NCBI GenBank assembly: GCA_022984795.1
Contig: JALIHJ010000027.1
Location: forward strand, 62,001 to 126,000
DNA: 64,000 nucleotides
Direction: 5' to 3'
Source: Fabrea salina
Taxonomy: Eukaryota; Ciliophora; Heterotrichea; Heterotrichida; Fabreidae
This document shows, piece after piece, positions 44,476-53,400 of this stretch (positions are counted from its first letter, which is position 1; the number at the start of each line of letters is the position of its first letter). The notes below the pieces were generated by a model. That model did not search any database and was not told the origin of the DNA. It was given only the letters and a program-made list of their open reading frames with translations. The position numbers and the translations under genes are program-made.

Positions 44476-45189
44476 TCAGAATAATAAGCACTTTTTCTTT
44501 TTCTTAGGAGGCGCAGGAGTGTGCTTTTCAGTAGTTGCTTGAGCGGTAGGGTTATCATACTCCACTATTTCAGCTTTTATAACTTTGCTGGCTACTTCTA
44601 CTTGCTCCGAACTCAGAACTACTCCTGAAAGGTCTGCAGCCATTCTGTAGAAGGAATCGTGCACATGGTCGCCTGTTTTGGCACTTACTAAGTAAGAGTA
44701 CAAAGAGTTCTTTTCAGTAAAAGCAGTGTGCTTCTCCATCTTCACAGCTTGCATGTGGAAAAGGTCAGTTTTGTTAGCTACCAAGGCCATGTAGGGCAGC
44801 TCTGATCCTTCAAAGGTACTTAACACTACCTGTAGCCACTCTTCTAAGTTCACGAACGACTGATAGTTAGTAATGTCGTAAACAAAAACTACAGCATTAG
44901 CTCCAAAAATGTATGTAGAAAGCATCCGACTGCCTATGCTTTGTCCACCAATGTCCCAAATTTGCAGGGCTACTTTAACGTTGTTGGGGAGTTCTATGCG
45001 TTTCACAAAAAAGTCCAGCCCAATTGTTTGCTTGTACTTTACTTGGAAGTCTGCTTCGTTAAGACACATACAAATTGAAGTTTTTCCTACAGTTCCGTCT
45101 CCTAGTATAACTACTTTGTATTGGAGGAATTCTGGTTCTTCGTCGCTGTCGGAGTCTTCTAAGTTACTTTTTAGTCCAGAAAGTGCCAT
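44476..45189 (-). CDS. RAB28: RAB28-type small GTPase
   Basis: 237 residues. GTPase motifs: P-loop GDGTVGKTS at about 30-37, effector region YKQTIGLDFFVKRIELP, WDIGGQSIGS, NKTD, and SAKTGD. IGLDFF, then WDIGGQ and YDITNYQSF, is specific to RAB28, an IFT/ciliary GTPase. WDIGGQ retains the catalytic Gln, so GTP hydrolysis is likely. The N-terminus is acidic. The C-terminus ends in a lysine run followed by CLLF, a CaaX box for prenylation. It begins immediately (0 bp) after the stop codon of WRAP53 on the same strand, so the two share the sequence TAAATG. Confidence 0.93.
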   Translation of the reverse strand: MALSGLKSNLEDSDSDEEPEFLQYKVVILGDGTVGKTSICMCLNEADFQVKYKQTIGLDFFVKRIELPNNVKVALQIWDIGGQSIGSRMLSTYIFGANAVVFVYDITNYQSFVNLEEWLQVVLSTFEGSELPYMALVANKTDLFHMQAVKMEKHTAFTEKNSLYSYLVSAKTGDHVHDSFYRMAADLSGVVLSSEQVEVASKVIKAEIVEYDNPTAQATTEKHTPAPPKKKKKCLLF

Positions 45190-46134
45190 TTACTTATTCC
45201 AAATTCTGATCATACTGAGCCACTCGGAATCAGGAGGCTGAATGTGTCTTTGGCCTGAGCTGCTACAAACCACACCCTCTGAAACCTGCACTGAATTCAC
45301 TGCGTCAAAATGGCACATCCAGTTTCCTGTCATTTCGGCTCTGGAAGTTGAGTAGCAAGAAATGCTTCCGTCTGAATTTCCTATGTAGAGTTCTTCGCCT
45401 TCTTGGTCTAGATCAAACAGTACCCTTTGCTGAGTGTTGTGGATGCGCATAAAGCTTAAACTGTGCAGTGGTTCTTTAGGGTTCCTTAAGTCCCAGGCCA
45501 GGACTCTGTTGTCTTTTCTGGCTCCTGTGTAAAGCATGCAGTTTCTGAACTCGCACTGAATGATTCCTTGGCTTTGTCCTTCCAAAACTGCTATTGTTGA
45601 GTTTGAGTTCCTGTCTACTATCAGGACTCTTCCAGTATAATCCCCAACTGCAATGTGGTTGTGTGTGTGTGTGATAGCTGACAAAATAGTTCTAGGTCTT
45701 ATATGCAAGTGCTCTGAAGATAAAGAGTAAGAGTAATGAAGTCCTGTTTCTAAGTCATAAACTTTTAAGTAAGCATTCAAAGCTGTGTAAAAGCAATGGT
45801 TTTGGCAGTCAGGAGACACTGCCATAGGTGATCTAACTTCTTCAAGGTGGTTAGTGACTTTGAACTTTTGTTTTTGGTTTCCTAAAAAGTCAAACAAGTA
45901 TACAGGGTGGTCTTTTACGAGACACAAAAAGTTACCTGAGTCAACCCAAGTGTAGTCGTAAACTTTTTCAACTAGCTTTTTAGAGCTTTCTAGTTTCAAG
46001 GGAGTTTTTTCTTCTTGAGGAATGGAGTATATACAAACAGTAGTATCCACACAACTCAGCACTAAGTCAGAGCTTAGTTTAGCAGGTCTGAAAAAACTAG
46101 GAGCAGGCTGCAGGACTTCGTGAGTTAAGTTCAT
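45190..46134 (-). CDS. WRAP53: WRAP53/TCAB1-like WD40 protein
   Basis: 314 residues forming a WD40 propeller. Several blocks match animal WRAP53: VYDYTWVDSG (WRAP53 VYDYCWY), NHLEEVRSPMAVSPD, GQSQGIIQCEF, LYTGARKDNRVLAWDLRNP (animal FSGARKDAELLCWDLR), NTQQRVLFDLD, and CSSSGQRHIQPP near the end (animal TASGQRVFPEP). WRAP53 binds the CAB box of scaRNAs and telomerase RNA and brings telomerase to its site of action. In a ciliate with many chromosome ends a role in telomerase assembly is expected, but this is inferred. It is shorter than the human protein (548) because the N-terminal extension is missing. Confidence 0.88.
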   Translation of the reverse strand: MNLTHEVLQPAPSFFRPAKLSSDLVLSCVDTTVCIYSIPQEEKTPLKLESSKKLVEKVYDYTWVDSGNFLCLVKDHPVYLFDFLGNQKQKFKVTNHLEEVRSPMAVSPDCQNHCFYTALNAYLKVYDLETGLHYSYSLSSEHLHIRPRTILSAITHTHNHIAVGDYTGRVLIVDRNSNSTIAVLEGQSQGIIQCEFRNCMLYTGARKDNRVLAWDLRNPKEPLHSLSFMRIHNTQQRVLFDLDQEGEELYIGNSDGSISCYSTSRAEMTGNWMCHFDAVNSVQVSEGVVCSSSGQRHIQPPDSEWLSMIRIWNK

Positions 46135-46158
46135 TTATATCTACTTATTATAATTGAA

Positions 46159-46767
46159 CTAAAGAATGCTACAAGCTTGTTTACAACAAGTCTGGTCAGG
46201 TTCAGGCTGACTTTCTTGAGTATTTTTAGTTTCAACTTTGGGTTCTGGTTCAGTTTCCCCGGCTTCTTCTTTGAAAGGTTCGAGTTTTTCTTTGGACTTT
46301 TCGTCTTGGGCTTTTTCACACAAAGCAAACCTATTAAAGTTAGTCTCTATTACCTTTTGGCCGATGTCCAGCACAGGCATGTCAGACTTGGGCTCTCCTT
46401 TCTTATTAGCAAACCTCATCAAGTAAAGGTTTGGGTTGCCAGGAATTTTGGTTTGGGTTGAAAAATGCTCTACAGCTTTAGTAATGACGTCCAACACCCT
46501 GTGGTCTTGAAAAACTTCAATGTCGGTGAAGAAGTGCTCTCCGCTGTTGTAGTTACTCCAGAAGTGAACTACTACGTTAGACTTCTTAGGCGACAATTTC
46601 ATTAGGGATGTTTGGGTTTTAGGCTGCATAAGCGCTGCACTTAGCTGACTTTGAGTAGAGGGCTCTTCTTGCTTGTTCCAGCTTGGCCTGTGCGATCCAG
46701 GCGGAGAAGATGCTGGCGAAACGCTTTTTTCCTCACCAAGCAAATGCTCTTTCAGGTTATCTGACAT
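46159..46767 (-). CDS. Prenylated protein with a ubiquitin-like fold (unrecognised)
   Basis: 202 residues. After a disordered N-terminus of about 60 residues, a compact alpha/beta segment (VVVHFWSNYNSGEHFFTD, RVLDVITKAVEHFSTQTK, LYLMRFANKKGEP) reads like a ubiquitin-like or Ras-binding fold. An acidic linker rich in Glu/Pro ends in CCKQACSIL, with a CaaX box (CSIL) and adjacent cysteines that could be palmitoylated, so it is likely lipid-anchored. No family is recognised. It is divergent from the next gene, with 16 bp between starts. Confidence 0.6.
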   Translation of the reverse strand: MSDNLKEHLLGEEKSVSPASSPPGSHRPSWNKQEEPSTQSQLSAALMQPKTQTSLMKLSPKKSNVVVHFWSNYNSGEHFFTDIEVFQDHRVLDVITKAVEHFSTQTKIPGNPNLYLMRFANKKGEPKSDMPVLDIGQKVIETNFNRFALCEKAQDEKSKEKLEPFKEEAGETEPEPKVETKNTQESQPEPDQTCCKQACSIL

Positions 46768-46783
46768 TTATCTAGCAATCCAA

Positions 46784-48889
46784 ATGGACAAATTGATAAT
46801 ACAGCCCTTAGGTATAAAAGTTCCTCAGTTCCAAGTAGAAGCAGTGCTTTCCTTGCCTGTGTCTTCTATATTCCCTTTTGTAGTTCAGCACACTGGCACC
46901 TCTAACTTCAAACTCATGTACCGTGGAAAAACTCTCAATTCTGATATAAGCTTGAAGGAACAGGGAGTGAAGCCAGGCTCCAAAATCATCCTTATGCAAG
47001 AAGCCACTTCTAGTACTGACTTAAAAGGAATAGACAACTCTGCTTTAGAAGTTCTCCTAAGCATGGGCTTTGAGCAAAGCTTAGCTATTCAAGCACTTAC
47101 CCAAGTAGGCACTGGGTACGGAAACATCGAAAGGGCCCTTGCCTGGATAGAAAGAAACCAATCCTTTATCTTAAATGCCCAAACTGCGGCTGAGCAACCT
47201 AAACCTTTGCCCCAGCCTACTAAAAAACTTCAGAAACTAGAGCAACCCGAAGAAGAAATAGCTGAAATACTCAGTGACGATTCTAACTTGTCTGGAGTCT
47301 TTACCTGGGGAAATGGAAACACTGGCCAGTTAGGACTTGGAAACTACTTGTTAAATGTAAATTTACCTTTTAACGTGAGAGGTTTAAGAAACATTCAGCT
47401 TTCAAAGATCAGTTGCGGAGGTTATCACACCTTAGCGCTTTCAGAAGAAGGGCACCTTTACTTTTGGGGCAAGTACTTAAAACCCACCACTCCAGTTAAG
47501 TACGGACACAAAACTGCACCCTCTTTGATTGAAGAGGTAGTAACTGAGAAGTTTGTAGGCATTGCAGCAGGATCCGGGCATAACTTAGCCTTAGACATGT
47601 TGGGGCGTGTGTGGGCCTGGGGAGACGGATCCTCAGGGCAACTAGGCCACTGCAGCACTGAGCACGAGTCGCATCCTAAAGTTATACAGAAAATAGAAGG
47701 AGTCAGAGTCAAAAGCATTTCTGCAGGAGGAAAGCACTCTGCCTGCGTGGCTGAAAGTGGTTCAGTAATGACTTGGGGCGATAACCACGCAGGACAACTA
47801 GGTACCTCTGATAAGGTTTCCAGATTAGCACCTGCTTTGGTTTTAGGGTGTCCAGACTTAAGCACAGTGGAATGTGGAATATTCCACACAGTTGGCATTG
47901 GTGAAAGTGGAGTTTGGAGGTGGGGCTCTGGAATTCAAAAGCCAGAGTACTTGGAACTGAGTGAGTCTCCTAGAAGTATTTCGTGCGGAGGAAACTTAAC
48001 TTACATACTAGGAAAGGAAGAAACACTTTTTAGAGTTAAAGAACCAGAAGATACTAGTCCAGTGCAGGTTGCAATTGAAGAAATAAAGGGAGTAGAGAGT
48101 GTTGAATGCGGAGGAACTTTTAGTTTGGTGCTTTTGAAAAACGGGGCTTTGCTAGGAAAAGGAGAAAACAAACAAGGCCAGTTAGGCTTAGGAGATTACT
48201 TAAACAGGGATCAGTGGACTCCTGTCAAAAGCTTGAAAGGCATGAAAGTAGTTTCTTTCAGTTCAGGTGTGTTGCACTCAGCAGTGATTACTAGGATTGA
48301 AAACCTCAAAGCAGACTTACTGAGTATGGTAGGCAGTCCAGAATTTAGTGACTTGCAGATTAAGTGCAGCGACCAAAGAATTGTTCCAGTCCACAGTGTG
48401 CTTCTAAAAGCCACTCACCACCCAGAACTGGACCTACCTAGAGACGCCTCTGGAAGTTATGTAAGTACTATGCCGAGCAAAGTTATTCTGGCATTATTGC
48501 AGTTCATTTACAGCGGCCGGGCTCCTTTACTTGGAGAACTCGACCAAACTGAAACCACCCAACTTTTAGAGTACTCAGAACAAAAAGAATACCACTCACT
48601 AACAGAGGCCCTTAGAAAAAGGGTTTCGCAGCTAAAAACTAAGCTAAAGTTTGACCAAAGGCACAGCAAAGCAATCGAAGAACACATCTTGAAAAAGATG
48701 CTTAATGAAGAGCAAAAACAAGAAGATTCTAAAACGCAAGAACCAGAAAGAATGCAAATAGAGTCCCCAGAGGACTCCCAAGAAGAGTCTCTAGAAGAAC
48801 AAGAGTCCCCAGAAGAGCCTCAAGAGTCTCACGAAGAAAAACGCAGAAAGATGCTTGAAGCTTTTGAAAAGCGTATGAATGGTAATTAG
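46784..48889 (+). CDS. UBL-UBA-RCC1-BTB protein
   Basis: 701 residues from the ATG at 46784. A ubiquitin-like domain is at about 1-72 (YRGKTLNSDISLKEQGVKPG; SKIILMQ). A UBA domain is at about 85-125 (LEVLLSMGFEQSLAIQALTQ; NIERALAWIE). About seven RCC1 blades run at 165-510 (FTWGNGNTGQLGLGNYLL; LYFWGKYLK; VWAWGDGSSGQLGHCS; VMTWGDNHAGQLGTSD; LLGKGENKQGQLGLGDYL). A BTB domain is at about 525-625 (FSDLQIKCSDQRIVPVHSVL). The end is a Glu-rich coiled coil. Each domain is known, and BTB usually binds Cullin-3, so it resembles a ubiquitin-handling adaptor; the exact combination is unfamiliar to me. The start is 16 bp from a divergent gene. Confidence 0.85.
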   Translation: MDKLIIQPLGIKVPQFQVEAVLSLPVSSIFPFVVQHTGTSNFKLMYRGKTLNSDISLKEQGVKPGSKIILMQEATSSTDLKGIDNSALEVLLSMGFEQSLAIQALTQVGTGYGNIERALAWIERNQSFILNAQTAAEQPKPLPQPTKKLQKLEQPEEEIAEILSDDSNLSGVFTWGNGNTGQLGLGNYLLNVNLPFNVRGLRNIQLSKISCGGYHTLALSEEGHLYFWGKYLKPTTPVKYGHKTAPSLIEEVVTEKFVGIAAGSGHNLALDMLGRVWAWGDGSSGQLGHCSTEHESHPKVIQKIEGVRVKSISAGGKHSACVAESGSVMTWGDNHAGQLGTSDKVSRLAPALVLGCPDLSTVECGIFHTVGIGESGVWRWGSGIQKPEYLELSESPRSISCGGNLTYILGKEETLFRVKEPEDTSPVQVAIEEIKGVESVECGGTFSLVLLKNGALLGKGENKQGQLGLGDYLNRDQWTPVKSLKGMKVVSFSSGVLHSAVITRIENLKADLLSMVGSPEFSDLQIKCSDQRIVPVHSVLLKATHHPELDLPRDASGSYVSTMPSKVILALLQFIYSGRAPLLGELDQTETTQLLEYSEQKEYHSLTEALRKRVSQLKTKLKFDQRHSKAIEEHILKKMLNEEQKQEDSKTQEPERMQIESPEDSQEESLEEQESPEEPQESHEEKRRKMLEAFEKRMNGN

Positions 48890-48892
48890 TAA

Positions 48893-49417
48893 ATGGTTGA
48901 AACAGAACTTATGATCATTCTGGAAAGTGACTCTCCTGACGTTGAAAGGTTCAAAGGTATCCTGGTAGAAAACCCCCACTTAATAGACACTGAACAAATA
49001 ATCGAAAGGGAGTTTAATGGAAGTTTATTGCATAACACAGCTAAATGGGATACTATCAAAAACCGCAGAGGACTCTTAACCAACATAGTTTTGTATGAGT
49101 TTGGTGCTGACCCTAACTGTGAGCGCATAGAGAGCCAGCCTGTGTACTGGGGAGTTAACCAACTCCAGTCGCACTCTTGTTTAAAAGCTATTAAACTGAT
49201 TCTCAGTCATAAAGACTTAGATATTCACAAAGCTAGAGGGAAAAGGGGACCTGTGGAGATTGTTTTAACTAAAGAATACAATAACCAAATAGTTTCAGAG
49301 TACATGTTTAAAAAAGAAGCTAAAAGAAAAGAACTTAAGTCCAAACTTGAACAAAGAAAACTAGAAAAACTCAGTTTGTTAGTTTACCGAACTCAAAACA
49401 AAGTAACTCTGCTGTAA
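48893..49417 (+). CDS. Ankyrin-like helical protein
   Basis: 174 residues, not clearly assigned. Segments such as NGSLLHNTAKWDTIKN and LLTNIVLYEFGADPNCE look like one ankyrin repeat each (helix-turn-helix with GADPN turn), followed by a Leu/Lys-rich helical tail with coiled-coil pattern (KEAKRKELKSKLEQRKLEKL). It starts 3 bp after the RCC1/BTB stop, and its own TAA is directly adjacent (0 bp) to the stop of the convergent helicase. Confidence 0.55.
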   Translation: MVETELMIILESDSPDVERFKGILVENPHLIDTEQIIEREFNGSLLHNTAKWDTIKNRRGLLTNIVLYEFGADPNCERIESQPVYWGVNQLQSHSCLKAIKLILSHKDLDIHKARGKRGPVEIVLTKEYNNQIVSEYMFKKEAKRKELKSKLEQRKLEKLSLLVYRTQNKVTLL

Positions 49418-51061
49418 TTAAATCAAATTTTGTTCTTTGGCTACTTTAAACAGTTCAGGAGTGATCACACTGGTTCTTTTGACAGGCAGTTGTTCTTCAA
49501 CCATGGTTTTGATTTGGTTTTTAATGTGTTTGATTTCTTCTTTGTTGTAGTTGTTTTTAACTGAGTTTTGCGGAACGTCAATTCCACTCAGCATGGCAGC
49601 TTTGGCTTTCCAAGCTTTTTCCTTAGTTTCTTTTTGGTACTGTGCTTCCTTCTTGCTGACTTGGCCAGCTAACTCAACTACCTGCATGCTCATTTCAAGT
49701 TGTTTCAGGTCTACTTCGTACTTGCCGATTTCTTTGCCTAGCATTTTTTGGATGTGCTTTATAACACCTAAGTCAGAAGGTCCCACTAAAGCAATGCTGG
49801 TTCCTGAGGTTTCAATACGCGCAGTTCTTCCGCAGCGGTGGATGTAGATTTCAGGAGTTCTGGGAATTGAGTAGTGAACTATGTTAGTAACTTCTGGAAG
49901 GTCCAAGCCTCTGCCTGCTACGTCTGTAGCCACAAGTACCTTGTTTTTGGATTTAAAAGCTTCTAGTTTCTTCAAACGTTGCTTTTGGGACATTTTGCCG
50001 TCTAGTTTGGAAGCTGGGTAGTTGAGTAAAGCCAGGATCCTCAGAACTCTTCTTGTAGCATTTATAGAGTTCGTAAACACTATGGTTTTGTTTAGGGTGT
50101 CTTTTAGCAAGCAGTGGAGGTAAGCGTCTTTTTCTTCGTCTCTGCAGTTGATTCTGTACTGTGTAAGTTTAGAAGGTATTCTTTCGTTCTTAGTGAGGTC
50201 AAGCATCATAGGCTTTCCTCTGAACTGAATAATGTCGAAGAGGTGTTCAATAACGTCTTTCTTGGCTTTTTCCTCAGTTTTCTTTTCGCGGGCTTTGTTT
50301 TCAATTGTGAGTGTGGCTGAGGTCAAAAAGGTTTGTCTTTTGACTGACTTTGTTGGGGGCTTTGTGAGTTCTTCACTAGGTTGCTGCAGAGTGGGCTTTT
50401 TAAAAAGGTCTTCGAATTGGCTTTCTTGAGGGACTTCAAATAGTTCAGGGTCGAGTGCTAGCTCGTATCCAAAGTTAAGGTCTTGCACAGGGGCTCCTGA
50501 GTCCTTTATTTCTTCTTCCTGAATTATTTGGGGGTTGTATATAAAGTCCAGTATGTACTTTAACTCTTTGAAGTGGCCCATCTGCACCATTCGGTCAGCT
50601 TCGTCTATAACTAAGGTCCTGACTCCCCAGATCTGTCTTGCGTAGGAGTTCCTTCTTTCGTAAACAAACTCCCACAGCCGTCCTGGAGTGGCAACTATGA
50701 CTTCTGGCTGTTTTTTGAGGAGTCTCTCTTGCTTTTCTCTGGCCATTCCTCCCAGCAGACACACCACTCTTAGGTTTTTATAGTTAACTGCTGAAATGTG
50801 GTCTGCTATTTGCATGCAGAGTTCGCGAGTAGGCGAGATAATGAGTGCCTGGAGGCCTGAGCCAGACTTTGTGTGCATGATTGTGGGGATTCCGAAGCAC
50901 AGAGTTTTTCCAGACCCTGTTTTGGCAGCTATTACTACGTCTTTGTAGTACTTAGCAGAGTGAGCAAGAGTTTTATACTGGACTTCTGTAGGAGTGGGTT
51001 TGTTGTTATTTTTAAGGGCTGAAATAACTTCAGGGCTGTCTATGATGTCTTCCCAGTTCAT
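49418..51061 (-). CDS. DDX24: DEAD-box RNA helicase, DDX24/Mak5 type
   Basis: 547 residues. Helicase motifs in order: Q motif region PTPTEVQYK, Walker A AAKTGSGKT, PTRELCMQI, TPGRLW, DEAD in LVIDEADRM, SAT in LTSATLT, then ATDVAGRGLDLPEV and HRCGRTAR. The pattern LLGGMAREKQERLLKKQPEV preceding the ATPGRLW is the Mak5/DDX24 hallmark, and a long insertion lies between motif II and III, as in that family. Mak5 works in 60S ribosome biogenesis in the nucleolus; that role is inferred from the family. The 5' side carries a 53-residue gene, whose stop is 2 bp from this ATG. Confidence 0.92.
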   Translation of the reverse strand: MNWEDIIDSPEVISALKNNNKPTPTEVQYKTLAHSAKYYKDVVIAAKTGSGKTLCFGIPTIMHTKSGSGLQALIISPTRELCMQIADHISAVNYKNLRVVCLLGGMAREKQERLLKKQPEVIVATPGRLWEFVYERRNSYARQIWGVRTLVIDEADRMVQMGHFKELKYILDFIYNPQIIQEEEIKDSGAPVQDLNFGYELALDPELFEVPQESQFEDLFKKPTLQQPSEELTKPPTKSVKRQTFLTSATLTIENKAREKKTEEKAKKDVIEHLFDIIQFRGKPMMLDLTKNERIPSKLTQYRINCRDEEKDAYLHCLLKDTLNKTIVFTNSINATRRVLRILALLNYPASKLDGKMSQKQRLKKLEAFKSKNKVLVATDVAGRGLDLPEVTNIVHYSIPRTPEIYIHRCGRTARIETSGTSIALVGPSDLGVIKHIQKMLGKEIGKYEVDLKQLEMSMQVVELAGQVSKKEAQYQKETKEKAWKAKAAMLSGIDVPQNSVKNNYNKEEIKHIKNQIKTMVEEQLPVKRTSVITPELFKVAKEQNLI

Positions 51062-51063
51062 AT

Positions 51064-51225
51064 TTACTTAGTACTTATCATTCTAGATATATAAAGCGAG
51101 TTGCTTGAAGGGTGCTCCAGAAGAGGAGGGGGCTTATGTGCACGTTTAACTTCGGTAGTTCGATGTGTGTACCTACTCTTCTGTGGTTCTTGAAAGTCTT
51201 GGCAGCTACTGCAACAGCCTCCCAT
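51064..51225 (-). CDS. 53-residue lipid-anchored protein
   Basis: Too short for an ordinary gene call, but coherent. The ATG at 51225 has AAAT upstream like its neighbours. The protein begins MGGCCSSC, a strong N-myristoylation (Gly2) and multi-palmitoylation (Cys4, Cys5, Cys8) signature. A basic middle (KSRYTHRTTEVKRAHKP) and a Pro-rich stretch (PPPLLEHP) follow, ending SRMISTK and TAA at 51064-51066. A small membrane-tethered peptide is likely. The neighbouring helicase ATG is only 2 bp downstream. No paralogue is seen in the window. Confidence 0.55.
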   Translation of the reverse strand: MGGCCSSCQDFQEPQKSRYTHRTTEVKRAHKPPPLLEHPSSNSLYISRMISTK

Positions 51226-51238
51226 TTAAAAATATTAA

Positions 51239-53365
51239 TTAAAGGTAGTTTTTTTCGTATCGAGAAATCAAACCTTTAATGGTAGAGTCTTTTTGGCAAC
51301 TTTCTTGAGTGTGCTTTTCTTTTTTAATCGAAAACTCGAGTTTTTCGTACCTGTTCATCATGTCTTGAAGGGCGTCTCCTAGTACTTCGTTTTGGCTTTG
51401 AAGAGTTTGGCACCTTTCTTGAGTTCTTCTGAGGTTTTCAGAGAGTATTTGTTTTACAGAGCCAGACTGTCTCCGGGTCTCTGCGGACTCTTTTTCTTCG
51501 TTTGAACTGGAGTTTTCTAGCCAGTTTTTAAGTTCTTCTGGAGGTTTGGTTCGAATGTTCGTTGTAAGTTCTTCGTACTTACAACTTAAGTTCTTGTTTT
51601 TGTCTATGAGTTTCTGGATCTCCGAGTACAAACTTTCTATTTGTTCGTCTTTTAAGTTGACTTTTCTAATGAGGTCACAGAAGTGGGGCTTTAGTTTTTT
51701 GTTGAGTGACTCTTGGTGATGCAGTTGGGACTCAAGATCCATTACCTTCTGAGTAAGGGTTTTCACTTGAGTTTTTAGACTTTTAGATTTAGACTTAAAC
51801 TTTTCTATACAGTCATTGAGCTTGTCAAACTCAGACCCTTCAAAAATAGGTTTTTTTTCGTGAATAAGCGACCTAGCCCTGAAAAGTTTTTGGGTAATCA
51901 TTTTAAACTGGTTTTCTCTTCTTTCTGACTCAACAACGTCAGGTTCGTACTCAGTTTTAAGGGTTTCTTGGGACTCATCTCCTTCGGTTTCGGAAACTTG
52001 GCTTTCAAAGTACACGTTGATGGTTTCTATTTCTTTTCTGAGGTTTTTGATTTCGTCTTCTTTAAGTATGTGTGAATCGTAAATCAGGTTAAAGTCTTCT
52101 TGAAGCTTGACAAACTCGTCATACAAGAGCTTGTACTGGTTAGGGTTGTTAAAGTTGACTAGGGTGGACTCTGCTGATAATTTTTGCGAACTAGAAGAAA
52201 GGTTGCTTCTGTCAGTGTAGCCTTGGTCACTTTGTTCCATGCATTCAGAAGTTAAGTAGCTCGAAAACTCTTGAAGGCTTTCAAAGAAGCTATCGTTCTT
52301 CTTGCTGATTTCGTCTACTAAACCTTTGACATTCCAGGTTTTGTTTTCTAAACTTTCGAGTACTCTTATTTTTTGTTGTTGTTGTTGGGCTGTTTCACTT
52401 AAGCTTTCTAAAAACTTAAGTGACTTCTCTACAATAGGCCTTATTTCCTCTATGCTTTCGTCCATTAAGTACTTTTTTTCTTGCTCAGCTTTAAGTTGTT
52501 CTTGAAGGTTTTCTATCAAGTCAAGGGACTCGGTGTCAAGTCTTTCTTTGAACTCTTTGTTGGCTTTGAGAGCGTTTAGTTCTTGGTTCAGGTGCTGGAT
52601 AAGTTTTTCTTTAATGATGTTGTCGGCTTCCAGTGTTTTGTTTTGGGACTCTAAGTTTTCAGAGATTTGTTTGGCTTCTTCAAGTTGTTGTTGGAAAATT
52701 TGGTTGGATTCTTGTAGTTCAGAGCAACTCTGGGTCATTTCTTCGTGTTTCTTTTTGTGAGAATCCCAGTTCTTCCTGAGGTTTTCGGCATAGAACTCAA
52801 TTTCCCTGAACTTGTTTTTCCAGTACTCAACTTCGTGGCTGGGCGAGTTTACTCTAGAACTTTTTTCAGTGTACCTTTCAATTTGTGACTTAAGCAGTCT
52901 GATGTTCTGGTCTGCTTTTTCTTTTGCATATTTTAAATTTTTGATTTCTTGAAACAGGTTTTCGCTCGTTTGTTCGCTTTTTTTGAGCTGACAACTCAGC
53001 TTGATGTTTTCGTTCTTGAGAGTTTTTAGTTTGCTGCGGAAATCTCTATTTTCTTGCAGCACTTTTTCAAAGGTAGGATCTGGTCGGTATTTTGCGTCCC
53101 CTTTTGACTTTATAAAGTTTTCAATTTTATTTTTAGCATCCGAGACAGGGTTCTTCTGGGGAAAAGGCTGGGTTTTGGATTCAGGAGAGTATTCTAGCAG
53201 GGGTTTCAAGTTAAAATGGGAAAAACTCTGTGAAGCTTTTGAATAGAACATTCGATTCTTCTTAGTTTGTTCTGGAGAGTTTTTAGTGGAACTGTTTAGC
53301 TGTTTAAGTCTAAGGTGGTTTTTAAGGTAGGAATTATTTCCATGAACTTGCTTAATGTCTTGCAT
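51239..53365 (-). CDS. Long coiled-coil protein, paralogue of the neighbouring gene
   Basis: 708 residues, nearly all coiled coil with charged heptads, broken by short loops; N-terminus Ser/Asn-rich and basic. It shares a colinear core with the gene at 53401: FNLIYDSHILKEDEIKNLRK aligned with FDLLYESHNYKQEELEVFKE, then INVYFESQVSETE with INAYFESQMSESE, then KLNDCIEKFKS with KLNRCIKRFKS, then SVKQILSENL with SIKQILVESL. The pair is a tandem duplication. Long coiled coils of this type often occur in ciliate basal bodies, cortical filaments or contractile structures, but no domain proves it. It lies 13 bp from the start of the 53-residue gene. Confidence 0.75.
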   Translation of the reverse strand: MQDIKQVHGNNSYLKNHLRLKQLNSSTKNSPEQTKKNRMFYSKASQSFSHFNLKPLLEYSPESKTQPFPQKNPVSDAKNKIENFIKSKGDAKYRPDPTFEKVLQENRDFRSKLKTLKNENIKLSCQLKKSEQTSENLFQEIKNLKYAKEKADQNIRLLKSQIERYTEKSSRVNSPSHEVEYWKNKFREIEFYAENLRKNWDSHKKKHEEMTQSCSELQESNQIFQQQLEEAKQISENLESQNKTLEADNIIKEKLIQHLNQELNALKANKEFKERLDTESLDLIENLQEQLKAEQEKKYLMDESIEEIRPIVEKSLKFLESLSETAQQQQQKIRVLESLENKTWNVKGLVDEISKKNDSFFESLQEFSSYLTSECMEQSDQGYTDRSNLSSSSQKLSAESTLVNFNNPNQYKLLYDEFVKLQEDFNLIYDSHILKEDEIKNLRKEIETINVYFESQVSETEGDESQETLKTEYEPDVVESERRENQFKMITQKLFRARSLIHEKKPIFEGSEFDKLNDCIEKFKSKSKSLKTQVKTLTQKVMDLESQLHHQESLNKKLKPHFCDLIRKVNLKDEQIESLYSEIQKLIDKNKNLSCKYEELTTNIRTKPPEELKNWLENSSSNEEKESAETRRQSGSVKQILSENLRRTQERCQTLQSQNEVLGDALQDMMNRYEKLEFSIKKEKHTQESCQKDSTIKGLISRYEKNYL

Positions 53366-53400
53366 TTAACTATTATATAAGATCTTTAATGGATCATTAG

